Below are positions 23,930 through 35,941 of a stretch of DNA of 64,000 nucleotides, one piece after another. Under the pieces are notes generated by a model that was given only the letters and a program-made list of their open reading frames with translations, searched no databases and had not been told where the DNA came from. Position numbers and translations under genes: made by a program. Position 1 is the first letter of the stretch, and every line of letters starts with the position of its first letter. Source of the stretch: Cristatella mucedo (Eukaryota; Bryozoa; Phylactolaemata; Cristatellidae); NCBI GenBank assembly GCA_009760855.2, contig WPIO01000203.1, positions 62,001 through 126,000 of the forward strand, read 5' to 3'.

Positions 23930-24360
23930 AAGCTTAATCTCATTAGCTGTCACACATTCTTCATTGTTGCAGCATGTTCTCCTTGCTGTCACTTGCTTCT
24001 CTTGCTGACGCATTCTCTTCCTTTTTGCAACACCTTGCTGCCACTTGCTTCCCTTGCTGACACATTCTCTTCCTTTTTGCAGCACGCTTCCTACTGCTGC
24101 CGCAAGCTCTCGCTTACTGTTGCATGATGTCCTTTGCAGGCACATGGTCTTCCTTGATCCTGCATGCTCCCCTTGGTTGCATTGATGCTGCATGGTCTGC
24201 CTTGACGCTGTATTTTTTCCTTGCTGCCGACCCTCTTTCTAGCTGTTGCATGCTCGCTCTTCCTGCTGTATGCTCCCACTTGCTGCCACATCTTTTACCT
24301 TGATTCTACATTCTCCCCTTTGCAGCTCCATGGTCGCCCTGGCTGCAGCATGATCCCAGA
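23930..24360. repeat. Degenerate 20-bp minisatellite, longest array
   Basis: About twenty units of the form TTGCTGCCACATGCTcCCC/TCC, each 18-21 bp, for example CCTTGCTGCCACTTGCTTCC and TTGATCCTGCATGCTCCCC. The frames across it (MWQQ..., QQE...) are repeat artefacts. It starts where copy 1 of the big duplication stops matching copy 2. Confidence 0.75.
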
Positions 24361-24705
24361 TGTTAGCTTGTGTTGCTACTCGAAGCTCTAACAGTTGTGA
24401 GAATCTCAAGGAAGATACAGCTATTGCTGTGATTCTGGGGCTCAATAAGTGTTTGTACGGCTATAACCTTCTCTGCAGAGATGTTGGCTTTCTGATTGTC
24501 TTTCAAATGACTGCAGCCGCATTTTTTGTGTTTTCAGGACTAGGTGCCTTTTTGTCACGTAAATCTAGATGTAACACCGCTTTAGGGATGATAAGAAAAC
24601 CTCGTTTTCGAAAGCCTTTGGAGAAGTAAAGTTGAGGCGATGCTTCCTCATGAAAGTACTGAGGCTGACTTGATTGTCATTTCTGAACAAGTTCACCTAG
24701 GCATC

Positions 24706-24707
<2 letters not shown>

Positions 24708-24764
<57 letters not shown>
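24708..24764. repeat. (TA)n(TG)n microsatellite
   Basis: About 15 TA units followed by about 13 GT units, then a short TA relapse. The matching DNA is not present in the second copy within this window. Confidence 0.97.
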
Positions 24765-25079
24765 ACATATATATTTAATTCATTTATATAGCATTCGTTG
24801 CAGTCTCAATGCGGTTTGATTCCACCTTGCCGGCTTTCAAGGCTATGTCTGCATCATGGAACTAACAACGCGGAATAAGTGCAGCAAGGATATAAGGGGG
24901 AGTCTTCAGGTCCGTCTGACATATGGAGCACACAACTGCGTGGGCAGCTTTCACAGCCAAAAATCAATGCAGATCAATTACATAGACATACAGCAGCACA
25001 GGCAATTGGGATGACAGCACTAGTTACACAGAGCTAGTGCAAAAGGTATGTTTCAAGCAGTCGGGCTGAACTTATGTAT

Positions 25080-25420
25080 GATCAATGTTCCCGACACGGT
25101 ATGCTGTACTGCTGCCTGCTTTGTGTTTGTGGTTACCTGCTGCTACCTTCTGACCACATTTACTTCTTCGTGGTCCAGTTATAGCCACGTTATTCCACTT
25201 TATGTAAAGTGGTTCTGTATGCTGTTACTTTGATTCCCTGCTGTTTGGCGGTCTACCATTCATTCGGGCGGTCCACTTTGCTACGGTGTGCTCCTGCCTA
25301 CAGTTGCAGGCTCTCCTTGCTGTCACATGCTATCCTCACTGCTGCATGTTCCATTTGCTGCCATGTGCTTCCCCTTGCTGCCGAATACCCTTCCTTGCGG
25401 CCAAGTGCTGCTACTTTTTC
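25080..25420. repeat. Degenerate 20-bp minisatellite in Y2
   Basis: Same unit style as 20690-20960 (for example TTGCTGCCATGTGCTTCCCC near 25358), with a different number and order of units. Confidence 0.55.
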
Positions 25421-25554
25421 GGTACTCAACCAAAATCTCTTTCAGCTCCTGCACCAAAAGAGCTTTTAGTCCTTGACCTGGCCACTGCATTTGGTGCCAC
25501 TACATGCTAGCTGTTGTCGACAGCAGACCTATCAATCAATCCTAGCTGATAAAA

Positions 25555-25715
25555 CAGCATATTTTTGTTTAGCGACTGAATAGACTTTACGGCTGTCACC
25601 ACCGCTTGCAGTGGCAATAAAGGATCGCCCACCACAGGAATTGAATCCACGACCTCATGACCGAGGTCGTGAAAGTAACCGCCTTACCTAGTGTGCTGTC
25701 TCGGCTCACCGACGT
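25555..25715 (-). mobile_element. SINE-2, minus strand
   Basis: On the minus strand: tRNA-like head with TAAGGCGGTTACTTTCACGA, then GTGGATTCAATTCCTGTGG containing a B-box sequence, then GGCGATCCTTTATTGCCACT and GCGGTGGTGACAGCCGTAAA. It is closely similar to the plus-strand SINE-2 at 37905-38070 over its whole length. Confidence 0.75.
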
Positions 25716-26396
25716 AAGCCCTCAGCCGTGCTACGAGTGTGAGGTTACGGCTATCCTGAGAGCTGATCATCTAGGGTATTTTCGTGTGATTGTTGAAAAC
25801 ATTGCGCATTTGCACCTGCTTTCTTTATTATGCTTGCCTTATCCTCTAGTCGGCAGCAAAGCCTTCGATCGAGGGTCGTGCCAAGGTACAGCTAGAGCTC
25901 TCGGTACCTCACACTAAATTTGAGCGAGATGAGACATGAGCTCGACCGGACCGTATGTCTCCTTGCTAACAAGTTCAATCCGATGGCTGCCTATGAAGCT
26001 GCCGTTGCTTTTAGTTCCAGCCGCTACATTACAACAGCTTGCTCCGTGCCATTGTTCCATACCAACAATCCTTTGCTTGAAGCCAGCGTTTGCCGGCCAG
26101 CCTTGGTATGCACGATTTTCTGCTAACCCATCCCACCCGGCCTGCCTGCCACCTTAGTTGCATCAGCCTGCTTCGTTATGTAGTGTCCGTACCAGCGATC
26201 CATTTCTGCTGCAGCACTGCCTTTTAGGTAATTGAAATTTGAGGTGTCTTGGCCTGCCAAGTTGCAAATAATGCTCTCGAAGCTGATGGGGTAAGTATAA
26301 GTTAACACAGTCACACCGAAAACCTGACAGTTGTTCTATTTTGTGCAGGGGTACTGCCTTTCGGGGATTAGTCGTGTCGCGGCATGCCATGCTCCA

Positions 26397-26470
26397 CATA
26401 CTTATACTATACTACACTCTACACATACTTACACTACTTACACTACAACAACATATACACTCTCAGCACC
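26397..26470. repeat. (TACAC)n-like cryptic simple repeat
   Basis: Imperfect TACAC/TTACACT and CATAC units. It underlies short Tyr/Thr-rich frames that are not genes. Confidence 0.8.
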
Positions 26471-26524
26471 TATGTGCACATATACCGGACGACTTACAAG
26501 GACCTACCTAATTCTATGATAAAT

Positions 26525-26815
26525 ACGTGCGTCTGTAGCTTCATCTTAAATATTGTCGAGCCAGGAACGTTGTGATGTGCTTTGGTAGTCAGTTTCAGGC
26601 TTACACATCAGAGGTATGGTCTTCCAAGGACTTGAGTTTCGTGACAAGTGTGGGTAAGTGATTTGATTTAGTAAAGCAAGTGGTGCGATGCATCGCTTTA
26701 TGTTGAAGTAGATCTGATAGGTAAGCAGAATCCAGATAATTAAGGGACTTGTTGAATGCCTTTTGTTTGGCTCCGTCCTAATCGTTTGCTACATGCCGTT
26801 TTACTTTTGAAAATC
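26525..26815 (-). mobile_element. Diverged LINE-A C-terminal fragment, minus strand
   Basis: Minus-strand translation in 26695-26770 gives FNKSLNYLDSAYLSDLL, matching the F.SLYSLAPTYI.DLL block of LINE-A. Further 3' the base sequence CATCACAACGTTCCTGG (minus) matches the CATCACAACATTCCTGA of the 41185 copy. It is old and heavily damaged. Confidence 0.6.
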
Positions 26816-26825
26816 TTCTGCTTCG

Positions 26826-27323
26826 TCAAACCGCCGTTCTAGCAGTCATGAAGCTCCTGACGCGAAAGGGCCTTGGCGGCTGAGGCATTTGGAGCAGTGG
26901 GGTTTGGCCCAGTCGCCCGGCAATGAGGTAGCAGCGAGCGATTCGAAGCAGCCCATCCCAACAGAGGCCTCCCAAAGCACAGACATTGCTCGGTTGATGA
27001 CTTGGATATCTTCGGCTGCACCACCGAGAATGCCACAAGAGACTCGGATCATGAATAATCTGAATTCGAGAGCGGTAGCCCTGCTGCTGCCTCTCCCGAA
27101 GACACCTAGTTTGACCATCCATGTGGGTAGCAGCCAGTACGTGGGGGATTATTGGATGTGAGTTTTCTGTGCACAGGTGGCCCAGGCTGAACACGGTTTG
27201 GGTCAATCTTTTAATCGTGAGTTTCCTGTATGCGAGCGATGCACGAGCTGGGCTTAGGGTGGTACCTGGGCACATAAGCCGGATGCAAGGGGCAACCCTC
27301 AGATGCACTAAACCCACCACCAC
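26826..27323 (-). other. Unassigned open frame of 165 codons in single-copy GC-richer DNA
   Basis: One of the longest open frames in the window outside LINE and simple-repeat sequence, and in DNA with no partner elsewhere in the window. Other frames on both strands are open too (minus 26846-27118; plus 26889-27161), so base composition alone may explain it. The plus-strand frame ends at GGATGTGAGTTTTC, which would be a good splice donor. No domain is recognised. I do not call it a gene. Confidence 0.2.
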
Positions 27324-27379
27324 CGTTAGGGCGTCAGCAGCTTTATGGGAGCTAACCTCTACACGAAATCGAGGTTAAG

Positions 27380-28100
27380 GCTGCTCGTTACCACCAGTTT
27401 TAGTTTACCGGAGGTTGGTAGGAGATGCCTGGCACAGGATCCATCGGTATGTATATAAATCTACTTAAATCAGCTGAAAGATTGACCTGTCCTTTAATTG
27501 GACGACCCTGGTGGTGGAGGGGCCTTTACTAGTTTTGTGGGATGCTGGAGTCATTCTTCGAGGTGGCCGTCAGTAGGCAGCCTGAATTAGCAGCAGCCGG
27601 CTAGCCTTCTTTTCTTTATTAGGTTGACTCGCTTAGTTGGAATCCATTCATTCATTTTATTACGCTGGCATTCTGGTGACGATTTCACTACGAACTGAAG
27701 CTAGCTAATGCTAGCTTCCCTAGCGTCTATTCTGGCTGGCAGCCTTTCAGGCGGCCTTTTTACGAGAATCGACATCATAAAACTTCCTGACTTGAGATCA
27801 TGTAGACATAAGCGGTTTTTCTTGATATTTTAGTAGCTTCGTGTGATGTCTAGTTCGTGCTTTTCATGCCGACTCTTAGCACGTTAAACACATCCCTTCT
27901 GATGAAATTGTATTGCATCATATATAATGTGCTCACATAGAAGTGGTTCAATAAGGAAGCAATGCAGATTTTTAATAATGACAACCCATTCTAACGACGA
28001 TGCAGTACACAGAATTGCCAATATAGTGCTCCACTATCAATCACTCTTGGGCGTATAGGGCAGCACACTAAATTTGACAGTAGCCTTATACATTGTAGCT
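27380..28100. other. Unassigned single-copy stretch
   Basis: No open frame of note, no recognisable repeat and no partner in the window. It contains GCTAGCTAATGCTAGCTTC-type short inverted motifs near 27702 and a TATATAAAT at ~27454, which alone mean little. Confidence 0.5.
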
Positions 28101-28426
28101 GCTATGCCAGAAGGTAAATGATTTCAAATCTTGCCCTGCCTGCAATTAATCTGCTCATGCATTCCGAGTACCGTTATTCCGTTTTTTAACAAACAAAGAT
28201 GTGCAGGTCTGGGTGTGCTGCCGATCGGCCTGCGTGTGCGACAGACGAAAGCCTTCCTTCATTTTTCGATCCTTCCTCCTTACCTCACACTGCATGCATT
28301 GACGGTGAGCAGGCTGCAGCGGTAGCAGCAAGGGATACCGAAACGCAGTTGATATCAGGGGCCATGCAACAACTCCTAGTTGTAATAGCTCGGCGCTGCT
28401 CGAATACAGATCATGAATACGAATAG

Positions 28427-28500
28427 GTTCTTAGCCCAGTGGTGAGGGGCTCCTACAGAATGTTCCGGGTCGTGGGTTAAAGTCCAGCAGTAGGAAATCA
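28427..28500 (+). mobile_element. tRNA-like SINE head
   Basis: A box TTAGCCCAGTGGTGAGGGG (about 28430) and B-box-like GGTCGTGGGTTAAAGTCC (about 28469) are spaced as in a tRNA. One B-box base departs from consensus. The downstream TTTCCCCCTGAAAGTTGAGG resembles the U-unit tract at 38470, so the head may be native to the U family and lost elsewhere, or newly inserted. Confidence 0.5.
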
Positions 28501-28769
28501 CTTATTTCCCCCTGAAAGTTGAGGTGATAGCTATTCAAGCTCTTCGGCTGCTACATTCTATGAAGCTGTAGGATTATTTGGCCGTCATCTGGTGCCTCCA
28601 TCGTCTCAAACCTAAAGGGGGAATAGGAAGATAGTGAACCACAGGGGTTTTGGTATTGCCTGTGGCAGGCTATGAATGAATTGGAAGCCACAAAGTTGCC
28701 ACAAAGCAGCATCTCGCTTTTGGCTAGCTGATTTAAAAGCCTCCTTCTTATGTCGGAAGAGCATTTTTA

Positions 28770-28890
28770 TGGCTAGCACGACCTATAGCAGTGATAAAGG
28801 TTAATGCCCTGCAGGATTCAAACCCATGACCTCGTGCCCGGGTCATGAAAAACAGCAGCATCACCTGCTGCTCCATCACGGCGAACAGCT
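28770..28890 (-). mobile_element. SINE-2-like fragment, minus strand
   Basis: Minus strand: tRNA-like head ending in GAGGTCATGGGTTTGAATCC (B box), then GCAGGGCATTAACC and GTGATAAAGG-type body on the plus strand. It resembles 25555-25715 but is more diverged. Confidence 0.5.
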
Positions 28891-29442
28891 GAAAAGTGTA
28901 GCTGAAGATCAGCCAAATGTTTTCTCGCATCTTGTTAAGGCCAGCTCATTGCCGAATGATAGGGACTTCATTACCCGAACCCGTGAGAAAAAAAGTAAGT
29001 CACGAGTCTTTCATGTAGCCGCTTATTCATGTGTGGAATGCTTTGGGAGATTGCACATACGACACCACTGCCAGTCACTAGTAAATTTGTCACGTATTGA
29101 GAGGCGTTTGTGCTATGTAGGACGTTTGTGCAGCCACTGCAGCCTTTGCTCCTTCGTCCGATGCCCTATTGCAGCAGTTATATTGCTAAGAGACTGCTTA
29201 TCTCAAAGGATGCCGTGTCCGAGTGTGTTCCTCGTGACTTTGTGGGCTCCCTCCCTCGTCCTACATCTGCTTCCTTTGGCTGTCCGGTAGGGTGGGCCAC
29301 ATTTTTCATTCGACTATATATGCTACTCCCACACTACAAGTTACAGTCTAATCGCATTGTTCTAAAATCAGTCTGGTTTTCATAAATAAATACTGCTAAA
29401 CTGGGGCGGCTTTCTCGTGAAGAGAACTGCCGGGCTGACGGA

Positions 29443-29607
29443 GTTGCTTACCGGTGTTTGTTAACGAGGAGTTTGGCTTAAATAACTTGTCATAGTTATT
29501 ACGTGCCTTGCTAGAAGTCAGTGGCATTTCATCATTTCATGGATCTCATCGCAGCCATCAAGCCATCGAGGTTAATATAGCCAGCGGCATCTCATGGAGA
29601 CGTCGAC
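29443..29607. repeat. 165-bp patch, donor copy
   Basis: Identical to 31315-31479 except for one base (AATAAC here, AATAGC there). The surroundings here stay roughly collinear with the other U units, so this looks like the original. Confidence 0.85.
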
Positions 29608-29739
29608 GATGGTTAAGGTAGGATCATACAATCGGGGGAAGGTATTACGGTCCCAGATTATTGCTTCATTCCATATAGGCTTGACTTTCTAAACTTTGGC
29701 TATCACGACTTGAGAGCTTGTGGGTTTAATGAGAACGAC

Positions 29740-30650
29740 GCTGGGCAGTGGGGTAGCTAAAGAATGCCCCCTTACAAGCTTGCTTGAAAGTATTGCTGGC
29801 AAAACTCAACACTTTAGGGTCGTTCGTGAAGCAGTGGTTTTTTCTTTCGGGCAAAGATACGACAAGAAGATTAAATATTCGTGGTAATTCCCTCAGCTGT
29901 ACGCCTTGTTGAATATTTTTTCCTTGTCGTCCCCATCGCGTCCCCATCGCAGTGCTCGGTTGCATAAGATTTTAAAACTTCGGTGTTGAATCTGACTACG
30001 GCAGGAACAGCTAAGTATGTATTGCACTCTATTTAGGCAATCCCAACGTGTGAGACCTCATCGCATAAGTGATAGCAATCGGCACATCCACGTAAAGGCC
30101 TCGTCCATAAACTGAAAACTAGGAAAGCCCGGCAAAAAGGGCATTCATTGGGCGCATATTATTCAGATATTCATTTAAGCTGTCCTCCTCTAACTCTACA
30201 GGCACCTTCAGGTCGTCTGGTTTCTATCTTACTACTTTACATTAAGATTAATAAAACCGTTGTTTTTCTAGACATTCTACTGCATAGTTTTAAAAACATT
30301 ATTCGTTACATAAAAGAATATTTTGTAATTTTAAAACATGTGAGGAAAACCGCAATTCAGGGAATGATCCAAAACGAATTGTTTTTCAATTCATCTCAAT
30401 GGGTAATGCGAGTAATTCGAGTAACCAGTTCCGGCGCAGGACGATACAAATTCGTCTGCCTAGCTGCACTGTATTTATGTGTGTATATTTATGCATGCAT
30501 GGATTTATGTATGTGCATGCCTGCATATGCCTAGGCGATTGCGGATGTACGGACATACACATGTATGCATCTCCATCCATAACTCCACTAAAGCATCAAA
30601 CTAGCTGGTCATTATACATAGAAGTTGCTCGAGTGCACTAAAAAACCAAG
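29740..30650. other. U3-specific AT-richer stretch
   Basis: No match in the other U units, where 39450 continues directly to 39640. It contains T/A-rich DNA (30230-30400), ATGCATGCATGG-type alternating motifs near 30493, and no credible gene. It could be an unrecognised insertion. Confidence 0.45.
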
Positions 30651-30805
30651 CCGATTTTGGCATGTATAGGTAGCCGGCAGCTTTATTGCTATGCAGACCA
30701 ACCTAGTGAGAACGATGTTTGAATCGGGAATGCAGCAAATAGTAGCAAGAAACACGGAAGTAGTACCTCAGAGTTTGTGGAACATCTATGCTAAAGTAGG
30801 TGTCA

Positions 30806-30806
30806 G

Positions 30807-30882
<76 letters not shown>

Positions 30883-30975
30883 GAGTGAAAGACAGAGAGA
30901 GACAGAGCAAGAAACAGAGAGACAGAGACAGAGAGATAGAGAGACAGAGAGACAGAGACAGAGATACAGAGACAT
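30806..30975. repeat. (GA)n(GACA)n microsatellite in U3
   Basis: About 14 GA units, then about 12 GACA units, then imperfect GAGACA. It is at the same unit position as 3578-3768, with different unit counts. Confidence 0.97.
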
Positions 30976-31314
30976 AGCATGTTCTTGAATATGAACTGTG
31001 GATGGGACTTAAGCAGTCTATTACCAGCTGGGCAATGTATGCCCCCTGATGTTGGTTGCCAAAGACTAGGTTGATTTTGGCATGTGTATGTTTTTCATGG
31101 CGATTTTGCTCCTCATGGCTGCTGTTTGTTGCTACTGCCTCGTACGTCTTGTTTGCCTCCACTGTCTGCATTCCCTTTGCCGTCTTCTCTGAAGGGCCCG
31201 GGTCTTTCATCATTCTTCGGTTGAAGCTAGTAGATAGCTAGCTCACTATGTTTGCTTTCAGTGCTTTAAGTTTTTTTCCTGCATAAAAATTGAGTCCGTC
31301 CCTGAATTGTAAGT

Positions 31315-31479
31315 GTTGCTTACCGGTGTTTGTTAACGAGGAGTTTGGCTTAAATAGCTTGTCATAGTTATTACGTGCCTTGCTAGAAGTCAGTGGCATT
31401 TCATCATTTCATGGATCTCATCGCAGCCATCAAGCCATCGAGGTTAATATAGCCAGCGGCATCTCATGGAGACGTCGAC
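31315..31479. repeat. 165-bp patch, inserted copy
   Basis: One difference from 29443-29607 in 165 bp, whereas neighbouring paralogous DNA differs by well over 10%. It replaces the stretch that U4 has at ~35858-35955. The right edge ends in GTCGACT, which U4 also has natively at 35951-35957, consistent with microhomology at the junction. Confidence 0.85.
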
Positions 31480-34400
31480 TAGTGTGGAACGCTTCCCTTG
31501 CCTCCTACTCACAAGAGGAGGAGACGTCACGCTTCATTGGCTAGTAAGGATTGTGCATCTCCGTGGCCGGTCTGCATCCATTTCCATCTCATCTCACCTG
31601 TCTGCTTCTCCCTCATCTGCTCTGTCTCTTTGTTCACTGTCAAGCTGTCAGCAACAGGTGGTCAGTCGTCATGGGGTCTGTAGGAGTTTCAAGTCTCGTC
31701 ACCAAACGTCGACCAGAAGAAATATTGCTTTCCTTCAAACTCAGCCTCTTTACATGATTCTAAATTGCTTGCTAGTTTTGGCATTCCTGTTGCAGCTGTT
31801 GGCAGCTGGCAAGCAGCGACCAGTGGATGTGCATGCCGTGGCTCTACTGCTTGCAAAGACCAAGCCTCGCTGGCTAGCAGTGACAAGCAGCCATTTGCAG
31901 TCAGAGCAGAGCCGATGATGCAATTCTAGCTTGATGTTATCCGCTGTGCACGACTGCAAGGAAAATGAGGAGCTGCCTCGTTTCTGGCTACAGAATCCTG
32001 CCTAGCGGCTCGCGGTCTCGCGTGCGTCTGCACAAGTGCTCGGGTGTGTAGATGTGCTTCCCTGCGAGTCTGTGAGTAAAGGCACACATTTGCCTGCATG
32101 AGCCTGTGCAAGCACCTCGCACAGTGTAGACGTTTACTGCACTAAGCCACTGAAGTGTTTTTAGCCATGTCAACGGGTCTGTCACTATCCAGTGAGTCAA
32201 CTGCACGACAGCTGCCTGCTTCGACTGTCCTTGGCTTCGGCTGACTATGGGTGATTGGCTATGAAGGTTCCAGCATTAATCCATTCTATCACAATCCAAC
32301 CATACGGCTTAACCCGGCTGACCTTACCACCTGTCGATTGGTGCTACAGATAGACCAAGCTGAGTAGAAATTGGAACCTCCATGTTGCTGGTGTTATAAA
32401 TAGGAATAGTGGAGCACTTTTATGATTGCACCCAAGTCCTCTTGTCGATGGATCGGCTGCCAATGGTGTTTGAGAGGGTGGAGCCTGGTTTCTCAGGCAA
32501 CGGTGCTGCTTAATTCCAGTCACTTACCGTAGCCTGAAGTGATCGCCGTACTGCTGTTAGCAAAAATCTCGTCTGATTTCGTTTATAAAAGGTTCCAGGA
32601 ACCACAGCCGTCGGCTGTTTCAAGAACTTGACTGGTAGCAATAGGCTGACTAAGGGAATAGCCACCTGTGCCACCCGTGGCCTGTCTGACGGCAAAAGAA
32701 GGTGAGAAGAAATTGGCAACTGGCAAGAGGCATGCAGATAGCAAGTTTTCTTTCCCTTTGAGGCCCGGAAGCAACACTAGCATGAACAGCTTTCTCATTC
32801 GAAGCGACTGCTGGCCATCGGGCTGGGGGTCGGCTGCGACTGCTTGGTTATTATTGTCGCCGCTTACTGACACTGGCAGCCGACAACTTGTCCCTGGGCT
32901 TCTGCACGGCACTGTGTGTCAGCTGGCAAACGCTGGGCGTAGGCTGGGCGATGGACCAGAAAAGCCTGGGCTAGAGAAAGCTGAGCACTGTGGGAGAGCT
33001 CGCAGTTACACACTCGAGAGAGCGGTCTGATTAATGGCTTGTGAGCTGCAGCTGAAACAGAAACTTTGATGTGCTCATCCTGCTTTCACAGGTGGTAGGC
33101 AGGCAGAGCAGCAGATACGGCATCCCAAATGCAGTGGATACCAGGTGCCACACAATAACTCCCACTTTGAATTTCTTGTGCAGCACGAATTTTGACCGAG
33201 CATAAGACAATATTCTGACCACAGCATTGAGGTGCTCATACTTCAAGGTCAAGTCTATAAGTTTGAGGTAAGTATCTAGAAATACCTTATAATTTTTCAC
33301 TGTAGGTGTGATAGCTACTCAAGCCATTCTGCTTTTATATAAAACGAAGCCGGCGGATGATGCGATATTCACCTGTTGCCTCTGCTTGCTCCGACCAGAA
33401 GGAAAATGCTAGGAAGACGGTGGACCCAGGGTTCCCCTCTTGCATAGTTTTAACGGCATGTCGGCACCCCTTATGAATTTGGAATGCTACCACAGGCCAC
33501 AATGATGCACCTCTATTAGGCCTGCTCTCAACCCTTACAGCCGATCAGCTTCGGTTATACCTGCATCTTGTTAAGGCAAGCTAACTCTGGAAGGGATACG
33601 CCATACAAATCGCACCTGCTAAAAATAAAAGAATGAGCGGTCTGGTTGGTAGCCACTCATGCATGCATGTGTGGACCTTTACCAGAGATTGCAAGGGCAA
33701 TTACCGACAGTCACTAATTTAGTGTTCGTGCAGTGAGAACGTTTGTGCAGCCACTGCAGCCTCTGCTCTTTTGTCCGACGCCGTCATGCAGTGATCTGCT
33801 CTTAGAAGGTACTGCTTATCTGACAGGCTGTTGTGTCCGATGGTTGGAAATGTAAATATAAAGGATGAACGCTAGGCTTGGTCCCTTGTCATCCTACATC
33901 TCAGCTCCCATTGACTGACGGCTAGCTGGGTCACATTTTTCATTTCACTGTTTACGTGGTGGCCCAACCTCACGTGATCCGCTGACCTTCTTTTGTAATA
34001 GTAATTTCAAAAATATTGGTCATGGTGAATAGGTAATGATGACATGGCTTATGATGCCGGCGCCGTCAGTGCAGCTAGCTCAACTACAACCCACCAAGTG
34101 AACGATCTACTGTCAAAGTTGTCATATCACTAGGAGTCTGCAGTTCAGCAGCATTTGGACAATCCTCAGCTCAAGCACTGTGAAAACTCCCATTTTTCCG
34201 AAACTATTTATTCCTTATGAGTCGCCGCCCTAGTGATTGCTAAGTCCTCTGATCTGGATGGCTCCGCTGTGCTCAGTTGTACCATTCTGCAGCTACCGAT
34301 AGCTGCATTAAGTGGCTGCCAGTCACTCGGTGCACCTGAAGCTTCTTGGATGCTGCCGGAAATGTCGATCCTTCTTACATGTCCCTGACTCAGTGGGTTT

Positions 34401-35510
34401 GCTGATCAAGTGATATGTGTGCTACTATATTTGCAGGCTAGGATGTGTCGAATGCAGCAATTGTAGTCGTTGCTCTTTTACTTCCTTTGTAATCGAAGGA
34501 TGGACCTCGACAGTACTGATGGCACTGCTGCTTTGTAGTGTCACAGTGCCGACGGTAACGGGCTCGCACGACCCAGCTGCATGGCGCTAGCCGCTCGTGC
34601 TCGTCCTGGCTGCTGCAGGTGTCCACTAGAGGATCCTCCGATACTCGCTAGTGCCGTTGAGACCGAAGCAGGTCATACCTTGAAAAAAACACTGCTCGGC
34701 TACTGTGAAGAGTAACACAAAGGGTGTAATAAATCTATGGGTAACGTCTTATACTTGCTGCTTTATGGCAGAGCACTACGGTATTCAGTTTCGCTCACAG
34801 AGAGCTGATGTAGATATACCGTCAGTTCACCTTCAGGAAGCATGATTGATATGATTGGCTTGGTGAGTGTACTTTTTCTCACTTGGCGAAGGTTTTTCAA
34901 GCTATAAGATTTTTACTTCTCATGCAATAAGCTGTAAAGCTTTTTAGTAGAGACTAAGTTCTCTTAACTTGCTATCAACTTGGATTGTTTTTTTGTCATG
35001 AGTTTCTGCACCTGATCTACTTACTGCTATTTTCTTCCAGTCGTTGCTCCAGCTTAGCAGTTGCCTTTGCCGAGGCATGTCACTTAGGTGTTCGGTGCAT
35101 GTCATCAGCCAATAAATGCAGCTATTAAATATAGCAGTTTGTGCCCACTGATTGTTTCAATCACAATTAGCGGCAGTCACCGGGCATATTTTGAGGCCAG
35201 ACCCCTACCAACCTCTTCCAGCACCAACATACACTTGTCCATCTCCCTTCTACCCCCACCTCACCGCTAGCCACTGCTATACAAGATTTCGGGAATGTAT
35301 ATCCTTTAGCACTCCCAGGCACGCGTTTGAATGTTCATGATTGCAAGTTTGCCCATGCGATTTCTGTCTTCACGGCTAGCCGACAGATTTGTTATTTTGC
35401 AAATCATGATTGTGACATTGATAGTTGAATCAGGAAGGCTGTCGATAGTAGTGAGTAGCATAAAAGTAGAAGCTCAGCTCGGCTGGAAAAGATATGCCCG
35501 AGTCGGCAGC

Positions 35511-35526
35511 AGAGAGAGAGAGAGAG
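35511..35526. repeat. (AG)8 microsatellite in U4
   Basis: Short form of the microsatellite found at the same unit position in U1, U3 and U5. The flanks GTCGGCAGC and GCATGTTATTGCATAAGAAT are kept. Confidence 0.9.
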
Positions 35527-35941
35527 CATGTTATTGCATAAGAATTGTCGATGTGACTTTAGTGGTCTAGGACCTTCTGGGATACCCATGCCTTACGACC
35601 ATGGTGGACAGCCGTGTGTCAGGACTATTGGCACTTGTATCGTTTTGTTGCAATGCTGAGCCTCATCAATGCTGTTTCTAGCTGCTGCCTCTTTTGCTTT
35701 GGTGCCCTCATGCCCTCCGCTGTCTACGTCCCTTTGGTCATCTCTCTAAGGCCTTGGTCTCCCATTATCTCTTGGTTGAAGATAGTAACTAGCTAGCTCC
35801 TTATGCTTTCTAGCGGTAAGCGTTTTTTTGCACGGATATGAACAGCCAGCATCCGTGAAGTGTGAGTGAGGTTTGCCGATGAGTAAGGCACGGGAAACTT
35901 ATCATGTTGATACTGTGCGCAACAGCCAGCTATCAGAAGCT

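Larger units (their letters stand above)
25050..26340. repeat. Degraded second Y copy (Y2), interrupted by a SINE
   Basis: A minisatellite part (25080-25420) and a GCACCAAAAGAGCTTTTAGT tract (~25449) match Y1 20920-21040 and 57660. 25710-26130 then loosely matches 21070-22200. It is more diverged than the other Y copies and shortened, and a minus-strand SINE-2 sits at 25555-25715. Confidence 0.6.
28100..31725. repeat. U unit, copy 3 (U3), 5'-truncated and rearranged
   Basis: 28310-29440 matches 33080-34050 of U4 and 1190-2060 of U1 (for example GTTTGTGCAGCCACTGCAGC at 29125 and 33749). 29630-29740 matches 39340-39450. 30650-31240 matches 39645-40200 around the microsatellite. It lacks the LINE-A insertion of U1 and U5. 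It carries two tRNA-like pieces, a 165-bp copied patch and about 0.9 kb of its own (29740-30650). Confidence 0.7.

Noticed and set aside
30833-30885. Regular GACA repeats considered as a CRISPR-like array
   Set aside because: A 4-bp period with no spacers. It is a simple microsatellite.
29443-31479. The 165-bp direct repeats as LTRs of a short retrotransposon
   Set aside because: No TG...CA ends, no primer-binding site or polypurine tract, different flanks with no target duplication, and the first copy is collinear with other U units.
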